DNA of 64,000 nt from Saccharothrix carnea (GCF_003014735.1 NZ_PYAX01000010.1:62001-126000); one strand, 5' to 3'; positions 32,674 through 41,745 are shown, counted from the stretch's first letter. Notes: generated by a model from the letters alone, not told the origin. Program-made: numbers and translations.

Positions 32674-35600
32674 ATGCTCACCGCCGACGGCCACCTGGTG
32701 CACTCCCCCGCGGACCTGGTGGACCTGTTGGAGTGCGACCACCGGAGCAAGCTCTCGCTCGCGCTCGCAGTCGGTCTGCCCGACGCGCCGGTACCGGACG
32801 TCACCACGAACACCCTGGCCACGCGGCACGGTCACGCGCACGAGCAGGCCGTGCTGGCCCGGTTCCGCGCCGAGCACGACGTCGTCGAGATCCCCCAACC
32901 CGCGCCGACCCACGAGGCTCTGACGCAGGCCGCCGCGCAGACGGCACGGGCGATCGCGGACCGCGCGCCGGTGATCTACCAGGCCGTCTTCTACGCAGAC
33001 GGCTTCCACGGCCGCGCCGACTTCCTCGTCGCCACCGACCGCGGCTACGAGCCGCACGACGCCAAGCTAGCCCGGCACGCCACCCCGGCCGCCGTCGTCC
33101 AGCTCACCGCCTACGCCAACGCGCTGGGCCACCACGCCGGCCCCGCCATGCACCTGCTGCTCGGCGACGGCACCACCAAGACGTTCCAGGTCGCCGACTT
33201 CCTGCCGCTGGTCCGCGACCTCCAGATCCGGCTCGAGGGCCGCCTCGCCGCACCCGCCACCCTGCCCGGACGGCTGTGGGACGACGAACGCCCGGCGTGC
33301 GCCACCTGCCGGTTCGGCAGGCACTGCGGCACCGGCCGGGAAGCCGACCGCGACCTGTCCCTGGTCGCGGGCATCCGCACCGACCAGCGCCGCAAGCTCG
33401 TCGCCGCGGGCCTCGGCACGATCGACGCGCTGGCCAACGCCACCCGCGCCGACCGGCCCGCGACGATGTCCGCGGCCACGTTCACCGGCCTGCGCGCCCA
33501 GGCCGCGCTCCAGGTCATCCAGGACGACTCGCGCACCGAGGACGACCCGATCGGCAAGGTCGCCTACGAGGTCGTCGCGCCGGAAGCCCTGGCCGCGCTG
33601 CCCGTGCCCAGCCCCGGCGACCTGTTCTTCGACATGGAGGGCGACCCGTTCGCGCTGGGCGGCGAGGGCTTGGAGTACCTGTTCGGCGTGGTCGACGCGG
33701 ACGCGCGCTTCACGCCGTTCTGGGCGCACACCCGCCCGCAGGAGAAGGCCGCGTTCGAGCGGTTCGTCGACCACGCCACGAAGGCGTTGGAAGATCACCC
33801 GGAAGCGCACGTCTACCACTACGCGCCGTACGAGGTGAACGCGCTCAAGAAGCTCGCCGCCCTGCACGGCACGCGTGAGGACGCCGTCGACCACCTGCTG
33901 CGCTCCGGCGCGCTGGTCGACCTGTACGCCGTGGTGCGCAAGGCGTTGCGCGTGTCCCAGCGGTCGTACTCGATCAAGTACCTGGAACCGCTCTACATGC
34001 CGGACGCCCGTGCCGGCGAGGTGACCACGGCCGTCTCCAGCATCGAGGCCTACGAGGAGTTCCTGGCGCTTCGCGACGTCGACCCGGCACGCGCCGAGGA
34101 AGTGCTCACCGGCATCGCCGACTACAACACCTACGACTGCGTCTCCACGCTGCGGCTCTACCGGTTCCTGCTGGAGGTCCGCGCCGAGGCGGGCATCGAG
34201 CCGCACTTGCCGGAGCCGTCGTTCACCGCGGAGATCGAGGACGAGATCGCCGCCCAACGCCGGGCCGAACGCGCCGAACGCCTCGCCGCCGTGGTCGACC
34301 CGCTGCTGGAGGGCCTGCCGGACAACCCGGCGGAGGCGACCGACGACGAACGCGCGCGGGCGCTGCTGGCCGCCGCGGTCGGCTACCACCGGCGGGAGAC
34401 GAACCCGGCGTGGTGGGACTTCTTCCGGCAGATGGCGGCGCCGTTGAGCGAGCTGGAGTCCGACAGCGCGTGCGCGGTGCCGGTCTCCGTGCGGGCGCAG
34501 GACTGGGCGATGCCGTCCGGCCGGGTCCGCAAGGCCAAGCGGGAGCTCCAGGTGTGGTGCGACCCGGACCGGCCGCACCCGTTCGCGGCGGGCGACCAGG
34601 TGCGGCTGCTCTACCCCGGCACGCCCGCGAACGTGACCCGGGACGCGGTCGTGGTCAAGGAGTCCGCCGAGGACATGGTGGTGCTGGAGAGCGTCGCACC
34701 CGACGAGGTGCACGGTGAGCAGCCCATCGCGGTGCTGCCCGGCAGCCCGGTCCGGCCGACGCCGAAGGACGAGGCGGTCTACGACCTGGCCCGCGCGGTG
34801 GTGGACGGGCTGCCGGCGCTACCGCCGCACCCCGGCATCGACCTGATCCGCCGCACCCCGCCTCGGCTGAAGACCGGTGCGCTGCCGCGTGGCGACGACC
34901 TGATCGCCGACGTGATCGCGGCGGTGGACGCGCTGGACGGCTCCACGCTGGCCGTGCAGGGTCCGCCGGGCGCGGGCAAGACCTACCTGGCGGGACGGCT
35001 GATCGCGCACCTGATCCGCGGCGGGCGCAGCGTCGGCGTGACGTCGACCAGCCACAAGGCCGTGGAGAACGTGCTGAGCGCGGCCCTGGCGGCGGGCCGT
35101 GAGCTGGGCGTGCCGATCCCGACCGCCAAGCGGGCGAAGGGCGCGCCCGCCAAGGACTGCGCGTGGGAGCAGCCGCGCGACAACCCGGCGCTGGTGCGGT
35201 GGCGCAACGACCAGGGCGGCGGGCACCTGGTCGGCGGCACGGCGTGGACGTTCGCCAACACGGCGTTGCGCGAGCAGCCGTTCGACGTGCTGATCGTGGA
35301 CGAGGCCGGGCAGTTCGCGCTGGCCGACGCGCTGGCCGTGTCGACGTGCGCGCGCAACCTGGTGCTGCTGGGCGACCCGCAGCAGTTGCCGCAGGTCGTG
35401 CAGGGCACGCACCCGGCCGGTGCGGAGGCGTCGGCACTGGGGCACCTGATCGGTGACGCGGACGTGATCGGACCGGAGCTGGGCTACTTCCTGGACCAGA
35501 CGCGGCGGATGCACCCGGCGGTGTGCGCGCCGGTGTCGAACCTGTCGTACGCGGGGCTGCTGCACGCGCACCCCAGTGCCGCCGCGCGCGGCATCGACGG

Positions 35601-36126
35601 CGTGCCGTCCGGTGTGTACGTCCACTCGGTGCCCCACTCGCACAACACCACGTCGTCCATCGAGGAGGCGACGGCGGTGGTGGGCGTGGTGCGGTCGCTG
35701 ATGGGTCGCCTGTGGACGGACGGGCCGGGCGCGCGGGCGTTGGACGACTCGGACATCCTGGTGGTGGCGCCGTACAACCTGCAGGTGCGCCTGGTGCGGC
35801 GGGAGTTGGAGAAGCACGGGTTCGAGCACGTCCGGGTCGGCACGGTGGACCGGTTCCAGGGCCAGGAGGCGCCCGTGGTGATCACCACCATGACGTCGTC
35901 GGCCGCCGTCGACCTGCCGCGCGGGCTGGACTTCCTGTTGTCCCGCAACCGGTTGAACGTGGCGTTGTCGCGGGCGCAGGCCGTCGCGGTCGTGGTGTGC
36001 TCGCCCCGGCTGGTGGAGGCCGACATCCGCGACGTGGACCAGCTGCGGCTGGTGTCCGGGATGATCGGGCTGATGGCCGACGCCGGGCGGTGGGACATCG
36101 ACGGCGTCTATGCCCAAACCCTATGA
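32674..36126 (+). CDS. TM0106-type RecB-like nuclease fused to SF1 helicase
   Basis: A 1150-residue DNA/RNA-processing enzyme. The N-terminal RecB-like nuclease (about 1-290) has VYQAVFYADGFHGRADFLVAT with the Asp, the EPHDAKLA segment (Glu/Lys) and iron-sulfur-type cysteines (LLECDHRSK, then CATCRFGRHC). A DEDD/RNase H-like domain follows (LFFDMEGDPFALGGEGLEYLFG, VYHYAPYEVNALKKLA, YNTYDCVSTLRLYRFL). The C-terminal superfamily 1B helicase has Walker A VQGPPGAGKTYLAGRLI (K769), DVLIVDEAGQFALADAL, LLGDPQQLPQV, VGTVDRFQGQEAPVVI and FLLSRNRLNVALSRA, as in Dna2/UPF1-like enzymes. It probably acts on nucleic-acid intermediates in repair or defence. ATG at 32674, after the repeat that ends the HExxH gene. 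Confidence 0.87.
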   Translation: MLTADGHLVHSPADLVDLLECDHRSKLSLALAVGLPDAPVPDVTTNTLATRHGHAHEQAVLARFRAEHDVVEIPQPAPTHEALTQAAAQTARAIADRAPVIYQAVFYADGFHGRADFLVATDRGYEPHDAKLARHATPAAVVQLTAYANALGHHAGPAMHLLLGDGTTKTFQVADFLPLVRDLQIRLEGRLAAPATLPGRLWDDERPACATCRFGRHCGTGREADRDLSLVAGIRTDQRRKLVAAGLGTIDALANATRADRPATMSAATFTGLRAQAALQVIQDDSRTEDDPIGKVAYEVVAPEALAALPVPSPGDLFFDMEGDPFALGGEGLEYLFGVVDADARFTPFWAHTRPQEKAAFERFVDHATKALEDHPEAHVYHYAPYEVNALKKLAALHGTREDAVDHLLRSGALVDLYAVVRKALRVSQRSYSIKYLEPLYMPDARAGEVTTAVSSIEAYEEFLALRDVDPARAEEVLTGIADYNTYDCVSTLRLYRFLLEVRAEAGIEPHLPEPSFTAEIEDEIAAQRRAERAERLAAVVDPLLEGLPDNPAEATDDERARALLAAAVGYHRRETNPAWWDFFRQMAAPLSELESDSACAVPVSVRAQDWAMPSGRVRKAKRELQVWCDPDRPHPFAAGDQVRLLYPGTPANVTRDAVVVKESAEDMVVLESVAPDEVHGEQPIAVLPGSPVRPTPKDEAVYDLARAVVDGLPALPPHPGIDLIRRTPPRLKTGALPRGDDLIADVIAAVDALDGSTLAVQGPPGAGKTYLAGRLIAHLIRGGRSVGVTSTSHKAVENVLSAALAAGRELGVPIPTAKRAKGAPAKDCAWEQPRDNPALVRWRNDQGGGHLVGGTAWTFANTALREQPFDVLIVDEAGQFALADALAVSTCARNLVLLGDPQQLPQVVQGTHPAGAEASALGHLIGDADVIGPELGYFLDQTRRMHPAVCAPVSNLSYAGLLHAHPSAAARGIDGVPSGVYVHSVPHSHNTTSSIEEATAVVGVVRSLMGRLWTDGPGARALDDSDILVVAPYNLQVRLVRRELEKHGFEHVRVGTVDRFQGQEAPVVITTMTSSAAVDLPRGLDFLLSRNRLNVALSRAQAVAVVVCSPRLVEADIRDVDQLRLVSGMIGLMADAGRWDIDGVYAQTL

Positions 36127-36158
36127 CACCTGGCGTTGTTCCACTCTTAAGGTCATAG
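36121..36158. promoter_or_regulatory. AT-rich inverted repeat before the snapalysin gene
   Basis: CTATGAC (36121-36127, overlapping the helicase stop) and GTCATAG (36152-36158) form a 7-bp inverted repeat in the 68-base gap before the snapalysin gene. It may be a terminator for the helicase gene or an operator of the protease; the data do not decide. Confidence 0.35.
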
Positions 36159-36194
36159 CACACGAAAACCTTCCCCTGCACCGAAGGAGATCGT

Positions 36195-36743
36195 GTGACG
36201 AAGAAGGTGATGCGCCTCGTCGTCGGGGCGTTGCTCACGACCCTCGCACTGGTGGGCACCGCCCTGGTCAGCCCGGCGTCGGCCGCTCCCGCGCCGCCGT
36301 CGGCCCTGGCCAGGACCGTCTACTACAGCGCCTCCGGCTACTCGGCGGAAGCCGACCAGGCCGCGCAGATCTGGAACTCCCGCGTGCCGAACCTGCGGCT
36401 CGTCCGCGGCGGCAGCGCCACGATCCGGATCTACGCGACCACCGGCGGCGGTTCCCGGGCCTATCCCTGCGGGCTCGGGTGCGCCACGATCTACATCGAC
36501 TCGCGTGACATCGCGGCGGGTCACTCGGCGCTGCGGATCGTGGCGCACGAGGTCGGACACGGCCTCGGTCTGCCCGACACCTACAACGGCATCTGCTCGT
36601 ACCTGATGTCGGGCGGCAGTGCGGGCACGTCGTGCCGCAACCCCTACCCGAACGCCCAGGAGGCGAACCGGGTGAACCAGCTCTTCGCGGGCGGCTTCGG
36701 CACCTCGGTGTCGCTGACGACCGACGTCTACGCGAGGAGCTGA
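36195..36743 (+). CDS. Secreted snapalysin-type metalloprotease (M7)
   Basis: A 182-residue exported zinc protease of the snapalysin family, the smallest metzincin-like proteases. The signal peptide covers about residues 1-30 (VVGALLTTLALVGTALVSP, cut near SAA). The zinc site is AHEVGHGLGLPDTYNG (H118, E119, H122 and D128-like), and RTVYYSASGYSAEADQAAQIWN matches the mature N-terminus. Two cysteine pairs (CGLGC; CSYLMSGG to SCRNPYP) suggest disulfides. There is almost no propeptide, so activation may follow export directly. The GTG start has GAAGGAG upstream. Streptomyces snapalysin genes often have a divergent LysR regulator; none is next to this gene. Confidence 0.93.
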   Translation: MTKKVMRLVVGALLTTLALVGTALVSPASAAPAPPSALARTVYYSASGYSAEADQAAQIWNSRVPNLRLVRGGSATIRIYATTGGGSRAYPCGLGCATIYIDSRDIAAGHSALRIVAHEVGHGLGLPDTYNGICSYLMSGGSAGTSCRNPYPNAQEANRVNQLFAGGFGTSVSLTTDVYARS

Positions 36744-36755
36744 CCAGGCGGCGGG

Positions 36756-36794
36756 CGGGGTGGTGGCGGGTCGCGACTCCCGGCCACCACCCCG
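36756..36794 (+). terminator. Terminator hairpin after the snapalysin gene
   Basis: Arms CGGGGTGGTGGC (36756-36767) and GCCACCACCCCG (36783-36794), 12 perfect pairs, loop of 15 bases, 12 bases after the stop. Confidence 0.65.
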
Positions 36795-36850
36795 TCCTCC
36801 GTCCTGTCGCGAGGATGAACCGTCCCGGTGACACCCAGATCACGGAAACA

Positions 36851-36866
36851 CGGTAAGTAGTTACCG
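36851..36866. promoter_or_regulatory. Palindrome upstream of the LAxTG surface-protein gene
   Basis: CGGTAA-GTAG-TTACCG, a perfect 6-bp inverted repeat 77 bases upstream of the start; possible operator. The rest of the gap (36795-36943) shows no other clear element. Confidence 0.4.
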
Positions 36867-36943
36867 AACCCCGGATCGTGTTGTTACATAGCACCCGATA
36901 GGGTGGCGCGGTTCTCCTTAGCCCTTCCCTCAGGAGCCCTCAC

Positions 36944-37591
36944 ATGCAGTTCGCCAGAGTCGGTGCCCTGGTCGGCGCCGCTGTCGCCGCCGTCGCCGCG
37001 ACCGTCTTCGCCGCTGTCCCCGCCTCCGCGCACACCCCCAAGCTCGAGGCGTCGTGCACGGACGGCACGACCACCCTCAGCGTGAAGCTCACGGCCTACG
37101 CGCAGCAGACCCAGCAGAAGGCCAACCACGTCAAGGTCACCCTTGACGGCACCCAGGAGCTGGAGAACAAGGACTTCGGCGCCAGCTTCGAGGGCAAGTA
37201 CTCGGCCGGCGGCGACGTCAAGCGCGTGTTCGTCGTCGAGGTGACCGCCTACGACGACCAGAAGTACTCCTTCAAGGAGACGAAGGCCGTCGAGGCGTGC
37301 GTCGTCCCCACGACCACGACCACCACCACGACGACGACCACCACGACCACCACGACCACGACCGAGCCCACGACCACCACGACGACGGTCGACGCCACCA
37401 CGACGGAGCCGTCCGCGCCGACCACCACCACGACCACGACCGCCCCGGCGGTCGTGCCGGTCGGCGACACGGGTGACGGTCTGGCCAACACCGGCGCGAG
37501 CATCGCGATCCCGCTGGTGATCGGCGTCGTGCTGCTGGGCGGCGGCGCGGCGCTGCTGATCGTGCTGCGCCGGCGCGCGGCCAACAACTAG
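36944..37591 (+). CDS. Sortase-anchored (LAxTG) surface protein with poly-Thr stalk
   Basis: A 215-residue exported protein: signal peptide residues 1-29 (cut at PASA-HTP), a folded beta-type domain of about 90 residues (LEASCTDGTTTLSVKLTAY to VEACVV, with one likely disulfide between the two Cys), a Thr-rich stalk of about 45 residues including 18 Thr in a row, then the sorting signal LANTG (about 180-184), a hydrophobic helix (IAIPLVIGVVLLGGGAALLI) and RRR. LAxTG is the class E sortase motif of high-GC actinobacteria, so the protein should be linked to peptidoglycan. Function of the head domain is unknown. The Thr stalk is probably O-mannosylated, by analogy with other actinobacteria. Confidence 0.88.
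   Translation: MQFARVGALVGAAVAAVAATVFAAVPASAHTPKLEASCTDGTTTLSVKLTAYAQQTQQKANHVKVTLDGTQELENKDFGASFEGKYSAGGDVKRVFVVEVTAYDDQKYSFKETKAVEACVVPTTTTTTTTTTTTTTTTTTEPTTTTTTVDATTTEPSAPTTTTTTTAPAVVPVGDTGDGLANTGASIAIPLVIGVVLLGGGAALLIVLRRRAANN
37310..37443 (+). repeat. ACC/ACG triplet repeat encoding the poly-Thr stalk
   Basis: A run of imperfect ACC and ACG codons broken by short GAG-CCC and GTC-GAC-GCC interruptions. Codon choice alternates, so the DNA is less slip-prone than a pure repeat, but length change between strains would alter stalk length without a frameshift as the unit is three bases. Confidence 0.8.
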
Positions 37592-37600
37592 CACCGACAC

Positions 37601-37636
37601 CTCGGCCCCGGTCACGAGCACGTGACCGGGGCCGAG
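37601..37636. terminator. Strong bidirectional terminator
   Basis: CTCGGCCCCGGTCACG and CGTGACCGGGGCCGAG form a perfect 16-bp stem with an AGCA loop, exactly between the convergent LAxTG and dehydrogenase genes. Confidence 0.85.
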
Positions 37637-37642
37637 TCGTTC

Positions 37643-38632
37643 CTACGGCAGCACCTGGATCTTGCGGCCCTGCCCGGCCTGGAAGCGCGCCAGCGCCGGT
37701 GCGTAGTCCGCGAGCGGCAAGCGGTCGCTGATGAACACCTCCGGGTCGAGCACGCCGGTGGCGAACAGGTCGGCCGCCCGCTCGAACGAGTGCAGCACCG
37801 CCATCGAGCCGGTGATGGTGATCTCCTGGTTGTAGATGCGGTACGGGTCGATGGTCACCCGCGCCGCGTAGTCGGAGACGCCGAACTGCAGGAACGTCCC
37901 GCCTTTCGCGACCCGGGCCAGCCCGTCCTGGATCGCCTTCTCGTTGCCGGTGGCGTCGATGACGACGTCCCAGCCTCCCGGGCGGTCCAGCTCCTCGGGT
38001 GAGGTCGCGGTGGCCGTGACGCCGAGCAGCTCCGCCGTGGCCAGGCGGTCCGGGTTGAGGTCGACCACCTCGATGGACGACGCGCCGGTGAGCTTGCCGA
38101 GCTGCAGCATCATCAGGCCCATCGTGCCCGAGCCGTAGATCAGCACGCGGCTGGCCAACCGCGAGCGCAGCACGTCGTACCCGCGCACCGCGCACGACAG
38201 CGGCTCGATCAGCGCGGCATCCTCGGTCCGCACGTGGTCGGGCAGCTTCACGCAGTTCGCCACCGGCGCCAGCGCGTACTCGGCCGCGCCGCCGCCGGTC
38301 GTGACGCCGATCGCGGCCCACCGCTCGCACAGGTTGTTGCGCCCGGACCGGCACATCCGGCACTCGTGGCAGTACAGCGAGGGGTCCACCGCGACCCGGT
38401 CGCCGACCGCGACCTCGGTGACCTCCGACCCGGTCTCGACGACCACGCCCGCGAACTCGTGCCCCGGCACGACGGGCAGCGTCGGCGCGAACTCGCCTTG
38501 CAGGATGTGCAGGTCGGTCCCGCACAGCCCGCAGGCCGCGACGTCCACGACGACCTGGCGCGGGCCGGGCGCGGGGTCGGGCACCTCGGCGACCTCCACC
38601 GCGCCGACACCGGTGATCACGGCTGCTCTCAC
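37643..38632 (-). CDS. Zinc-dependent polyol/alcohol dehydrogenase
   Basis: A 329-residue medium-chain dehydrogenase. The catalytic zinc site is CGLCGTDLH (Cys, Asp) and PGHEFAGVV (His, Glu); the structural zinc lobe is CHECRMCRSGRNNLC; the Rossmann fold is VLIYGSGTMGLMMLQLGKL with VVDLNPDRL, where the acidic residue after the second strand favours NAD+. Such enzymes oxidise sorbitol, arabitol, threonine or similar. It is the last gene of a sugar ABC operon, coupled to the permease upstream by a GTGA overlap, so it probably performs the first step on the imported polyol. GTG start. A strong terminator follows. Confidence 0.87.
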   Translation of the reverse strand: MRAAVITGVGAVEVAEVPDPAPGPRQVVVDVAACGLCGTDLHILQGEFAPTLPVVPGHEFAGVVVETGSEVTEVAVGDRVAVDPSLYCHECRMCRSGRNNLCERWAAIGVTTGGGAAEYALAPVANCVKLPDHVRTEDAALIEPLSCAVRGYDVLRSRLASRVLIYGSGTMGLMMLQLGKLTGASSIEVVDLNPDRLATAELLGVTATATSPEELDRPGGWDVVIDATGNEKAIQDGLARVAKGGTFLQFGVSDYAARVTIDPYRIYNQEITITGSMAVLHSFERAADLFATGVLDPEVFISDRLPLADYAPALARFQAGQGRKIQVLP

Positions 38633-39429
38633 TTCACGGCTCCCAGCGACAGGCCCTGGACCAGCTTGTCCTGGGCGGCGAACCCGGCGACGAGCACCGG
38701 CAGCGACACCACCACGGCGGCGGCGCACACCTTGGCCAGGAACAACCCCTGGCTGGTGACGAACCCGGTGAGGTGGACCGGCGCGGTGCCCGCGACCACG
38801 CCGGTCAGCACGCGGGCGAACAGCAGCTCGTTCCAGCTGAAGATGAAGCAGATCAACGACGTCGCCGCGATGCCGGGCAGGGCGACCGGCGCGACGACCC
38901 GGCGCAGCGTGGTGACCAGGCCTGCGCCGTCCAGCGCGGCGGCCTCCAGGATCTCGCCCGGCACCTCGGCCAGGAACGACCGCATCAGCCACACCGCGAT
39001 CGGCAGGTTCATCGACGTGTAGAGCACGACCAGGAACGAGATGTTGTCCAGCATCCCGGTGTACTGCGCGACCAGGTAGATCGGCAGCAGACCGGCCACG
39101 ACCGGCAGCATCTTGGTGGACAGGAAGAAGAACAGCACGTCCGACCACTTCTCGACCTTCTTGATCGAGAGCGCGTACGCCGCCGGGATCGCCAGCAGCA
39201 GCACGAGAACCGTGGAGCCGATCGACGCGCTGAGCGAGTTGACCAGCGGCGGCCACGGGTTCGAGTCGAAGAACTCGGCGTAGCCGTCGAACGTGATCGG
39301 CGCGGCCAGGGACGGCGGGTTGGTCGCCGCGTCCGGCTCGCTGTGCAGCGACGTGAGCACCATCCACGCCACCGGCGCGAAGAACAGCAGACCGGCCGCC
39401 CACGCGGCCAGACCCAGGAGCCGCCTCAT
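38629..39429 (-). CDS. Sugar ABC transporter permease (MalG-like)
   Basis: A 266-residue inner-membrane permease of the carbohydrate uptake CUT1 family with six transmembrane helices (first: LLGLAAWAAGLLFFAPVAWMVL). The EAA loop that contacts the ATPase is EILEAAALDGAGLVTTLRRVVAPVA. ATG at 39429 overlaps the stop of the other permease. No ATPase gene is in the operon; in actinobacteria a shared MsiK-type ATPase usually serves such systems. Confidence 0.9.
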   Translation of the reverse strand: MRRLLGLAAWAAGLLFFAPVAWMVLTSLHSEPDAATNPPSLAAPITFDGYAEFFDSNPWPPLVNSLSASIGSTVLVLLLAIPAAYALSIKKVEKWSDVLFFFLSTKMLPVVAGLLPIYLVAQYTGMLDNISFLVVLYTSMNLPIAVWLMRSFLAEVPGEILEAAALDGAGLVTTLRRVVAPVALPGIAATSLICFIFSWNELLFARVLTGVVAGTAPVHLTGFVTSQGLFLAKVCAAAVVVSLPVLVAGFAAQDKLVQGLSLGAVK

Positions 39430-40373
39430 GCCCGCACCTCTTCCCGGAGCAGCGACGACACCACGCGCAGCGCGAAGGTGGCGATGACGATCGAGCCGAG
39501 CACCACGACCACACCGGCCGCGGACGCCTGGCCGTAGTCGTGTGCCTGGTAGAAGGTCTGGTAGATCGTGTACGGCAGGTTGGCCGTGCCCAGGCCGCCC
39601 GAGGTGATGGTGAAGACGGCGTCGAAGTTCTGCACGACGTAGATCGAGCCGAGCAGCGCGCCCAGCTCCAGGTACTGCCGCAGGTGGGGCAGCGTGAGGT
39701 AGCGGAACACCTGCCACGCCGTGGCACCGTCGATGCGCGCTGCCTCCACCGCGTCCTGCGGGCGGCTTTGCAGGCCCGCCAGCAGGATCAGCATCATGAA
39801 CGGCGTCCACTGCCACACCAGCGACGCCTCCACCGCGAGCAGCGGCATGCCGCCGATCCACTCCGGCTGCGGCGCGTCGGCGCCGAACAACCACGTCAGC
39901 ACACCGTTGAACAGCCCGTACTCGGGGTTGTAGAGCGCGTGCTTCCACAGCAGCGCGGCGGCCACCGGCACCACCAGGAACGGCGCGATGAGCATGGTGC
40001 GCACCACGCCGCGCCCGAAGAACCTCCGGTCCAGCAGCAGGGCCAGCCCGAGCCCGAGGACGAGGCTGACCAGCACCACGGTCGCGGTCAGCACGACCGT
40101 GACCCCGATGGCCGACCGCAGGTCCGGGTCGGTGAACACGGCGGTGTAGTTGTCCAGTCCCGCGAACCCGCGGTTGGCCGGGTCCAGCGAGTTCCAGCGC
40201 ATCAGCGAGATCACCAGCGTGGCCACGAACGGCAGCTGGGTGACCACGATCGTGAAGATCAGGGCGGGCAGGAGCGGTGCGCGCCGCGCCCAGCGCGCCG
40301 CCGCCGCCAACTGCCCCGTCCGCACCGGCGGCGTGGGCCCGGCCGGTGCCTCGACCTCCCGCAGGGCGGTCAC
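39426..40373 (-). CDS. Sugar ABC transporter permease (MalF-like)
   Basis: A 315-residue CUT1 permease with a basic N-terminal tail and six transmembrane helices (LLPALIFTIVVTQLPFVATLVIS first). The EAA loop is DAVEAARIDGATAWQVFRYLTLPHL. It partners the downstream permease, with which it overlaps by four bases, and the binding protein encoded 31 bases upstream. GTG start at 40373. Confidence 0.9.
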   Translation of the reverse strand: MTALREVEAPAGPTPPVRTGQLAAAARWARRAPLLPALIFTIVVTQLPFVATLVISLMRWNSLDPANRGFAGLDNYTAVFTDPDLRSAIGVTVVLTATVVLVSLVLGLGLALLLDRRFFGRGVVRTMLIAPFLVVPVAAALLWKHALYNPEYGLFNGVLTWLFGADAPQPEWIGGMPLLAVEASLVWQWTPFMMLILLAGLQSRPQDAVEAARIDGATAWQVFRYLTLPHLRQYLELGALLGSIYVVQNFDAVFTITSGGLGTANLPYTIYQTFYQAHDYGQASAAGVVVVLGSIVIATFALRVVSSLLREEVRA

Positions 40374-40404
40374 CGGGTCCTCCCGATGGGGGTGGGGTTC
40401 GTCA

Positions 40405-41745
40405 TCACTTCCCCCGGTACTTCTCGGCGACGGTCTCGGCCAGCGCCTGGCTCTCGTCCAGCGCGGCGTCGACCGTGGTGGCGCCCGCGATCGCGGCGCT
40501 GATCTTCTGCGACACCTGCGTGCCCAGGTCGGTGAACTCCGGGATGCCGACGAACTGGATGCCGCTCACGGGCCGTTCCTGCACGCCGGGGTCGGTGGGC
40601 TTGGCGCCCGCGATGGCCGCTTCCGCCTGCTTCGCGAACGAACCGCCCGCGGCCAGGTACTCGGGCCGCTGGTAGGTCGACTTCCGCTTGCCATCGGGCA
40701 GCCTGGACCAGCCGAGCGTCTTCCCGACCAGTTCCTCGTAGCCCTTGCCGGACGCCCACGACACGAACTTCCAGGCGTTGTCGGCCTTCTTGCTCGCCTT
40801 CTGGATGCCGAACGCCCACGTGTACAGCCACGCCGAGCTGTCGGTCTTCACCACCGGCGCCTGTGCGAAGCCGAGCTTGCCCTTCACCGGCGAGTCGTCG
40901 GCCTCCAGCAGCCCGGCCGCGACCGTGGCGTCGTACCACATGGCGACTTTGCCCTGGGTCATGTTGTTCAGGCACTCGGCGAACCCGGCCTGCGGCGCGC
41001 CCGCCTCGCCGTGCGCGCGGACCAGGTCCACGTAGAACTCGGTGGCCTGCTTGAACTCCGGCGCGTTCAGCTGCGCCTGCCAGTCCTTGGTGAACCACGT
41101 GCCGCCGAACGTGTTGACCACCGTGGTCAGCGGCGCCATCAGCTGGCCCCAGCCGGGCTGGCCGCGCAGGCAGATGCCCTTCATGCCGGGCTGCGCGCCG
41201 TCCACCGCCGCGGCGATGTCGGCGACCTGCGGCCACGTCGGCTTCTCCGGCATGGCCAGGCCCTTGGCGTCCAGCACGTCCTTGCGGTACATGAGGAACG
41301 ACGACTCGCCGTAGAACGGCTGCGCGTACACCTTGCCGTCTGCGGCGGTCAGCGACTGGCGGATCGGTTCGAGGACGTCGTCCTGGTCGAAGCCGGTGTC
41401 CTTGGCGACGTAGTCGTCCAGCGGGGTGAGCCAACCGTTCTCGGCGTAGATCGGCGTCTCGTAGTTGCTGATCGTGGCCACGTCGTACTGGCCGGCCTGG
41501 CTGGAGAAGTCCTGGCTGATCTTGTCGCGGACGTCGTTCTCGGGCAGCACGGTGAAGTTGACCGTGATGCCGGTGTCCTTGGTGAAGTTGTCCGCGGTGA
41601 GCTTCTGGAGGTCCTGCATCTGCGGGTTGTTCACCATCAGCACGTTGATCGAGTTCTCGGCGCCGCCACCGCCGCCCGCGCCGGCGCACGCGGTCGTGAC
41701 CATCAGCACCGCGGCCACCAGGCCGCCATACCGCAATGACTTCAT
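40405..41745 (-). CDS. Polyol/sugar-binding lipoprotein
   Basis: A 446-residue extracellular solute-binding protein of family 1. The lipoprotein signal ends in the lipobox VTTAC (Cys20), followed by a Gly-rich linker. The mature part shows typical features (INVLMVNNPQMQDLQKLT, QPFYGESSFLMYRKDVLD, GKVAMWYDATVAAGLL, WLYTWAFGIQKASKK). Similarity of the set to mannitol/sorbitol systems and the dehydrogenase at the operon end suggest a polyol ligand; this is inference. ATG at 41745 after GAGGAAGG. Confidence 0.88.
   Translation of the reverse strand: MKSLRYGGLVAAVLMVTTACAGAGGGGGAENSINVLMVNNPQMQDLQKLTADNFTKDTGITVNFTVLPENDVRDKISQDFSSQAGQYDVATISNYETPIYAENGWLTPLDDYVAKDTGFDQDDVLEPIRQSLTAADGKVYAQPFYGESSFLMYRKDVLDAKGLAMPEKPTWPQVADIAAAVDGAQPGMKGICLRGQPGWGQLMAPLTTVVNTFGGTWFTKDWQAQLNAPEFKQATEFYVDLVRAHGEAGAPQAGFAECLNNMTQGKVAMWYDATVAAGLLEADDSPVKGKLGFAQAPVVKTDSSAWLYTWAFGIQKASKKADNAWKFVSWASGKGYEELVGKTLGWSRLPDGKRKSTYQRPEYLAAGGSFAKQAEAAIAGAKPTDPGVQERPVSGIQFVGIPEFTDLGTQVSQKISAAIAGATTVDAALDESQALAETVAEKYRGK

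Noticed and set aside
37310..37443. ACC/ACG run considered as a non-coding satellite
   Set aside because: It is in frame within a gene with signal peptide, head domain and LANTG sorting signal, and encodes a Thr stalk.
37643..39727. Fusion of the dehydrogenase with an upstream frame of about 360 codons
   Set aside because: The upstream part is a shadow of the permease gene; the dehydrogenase starts at GTG 38632, overlapping the permease stop.
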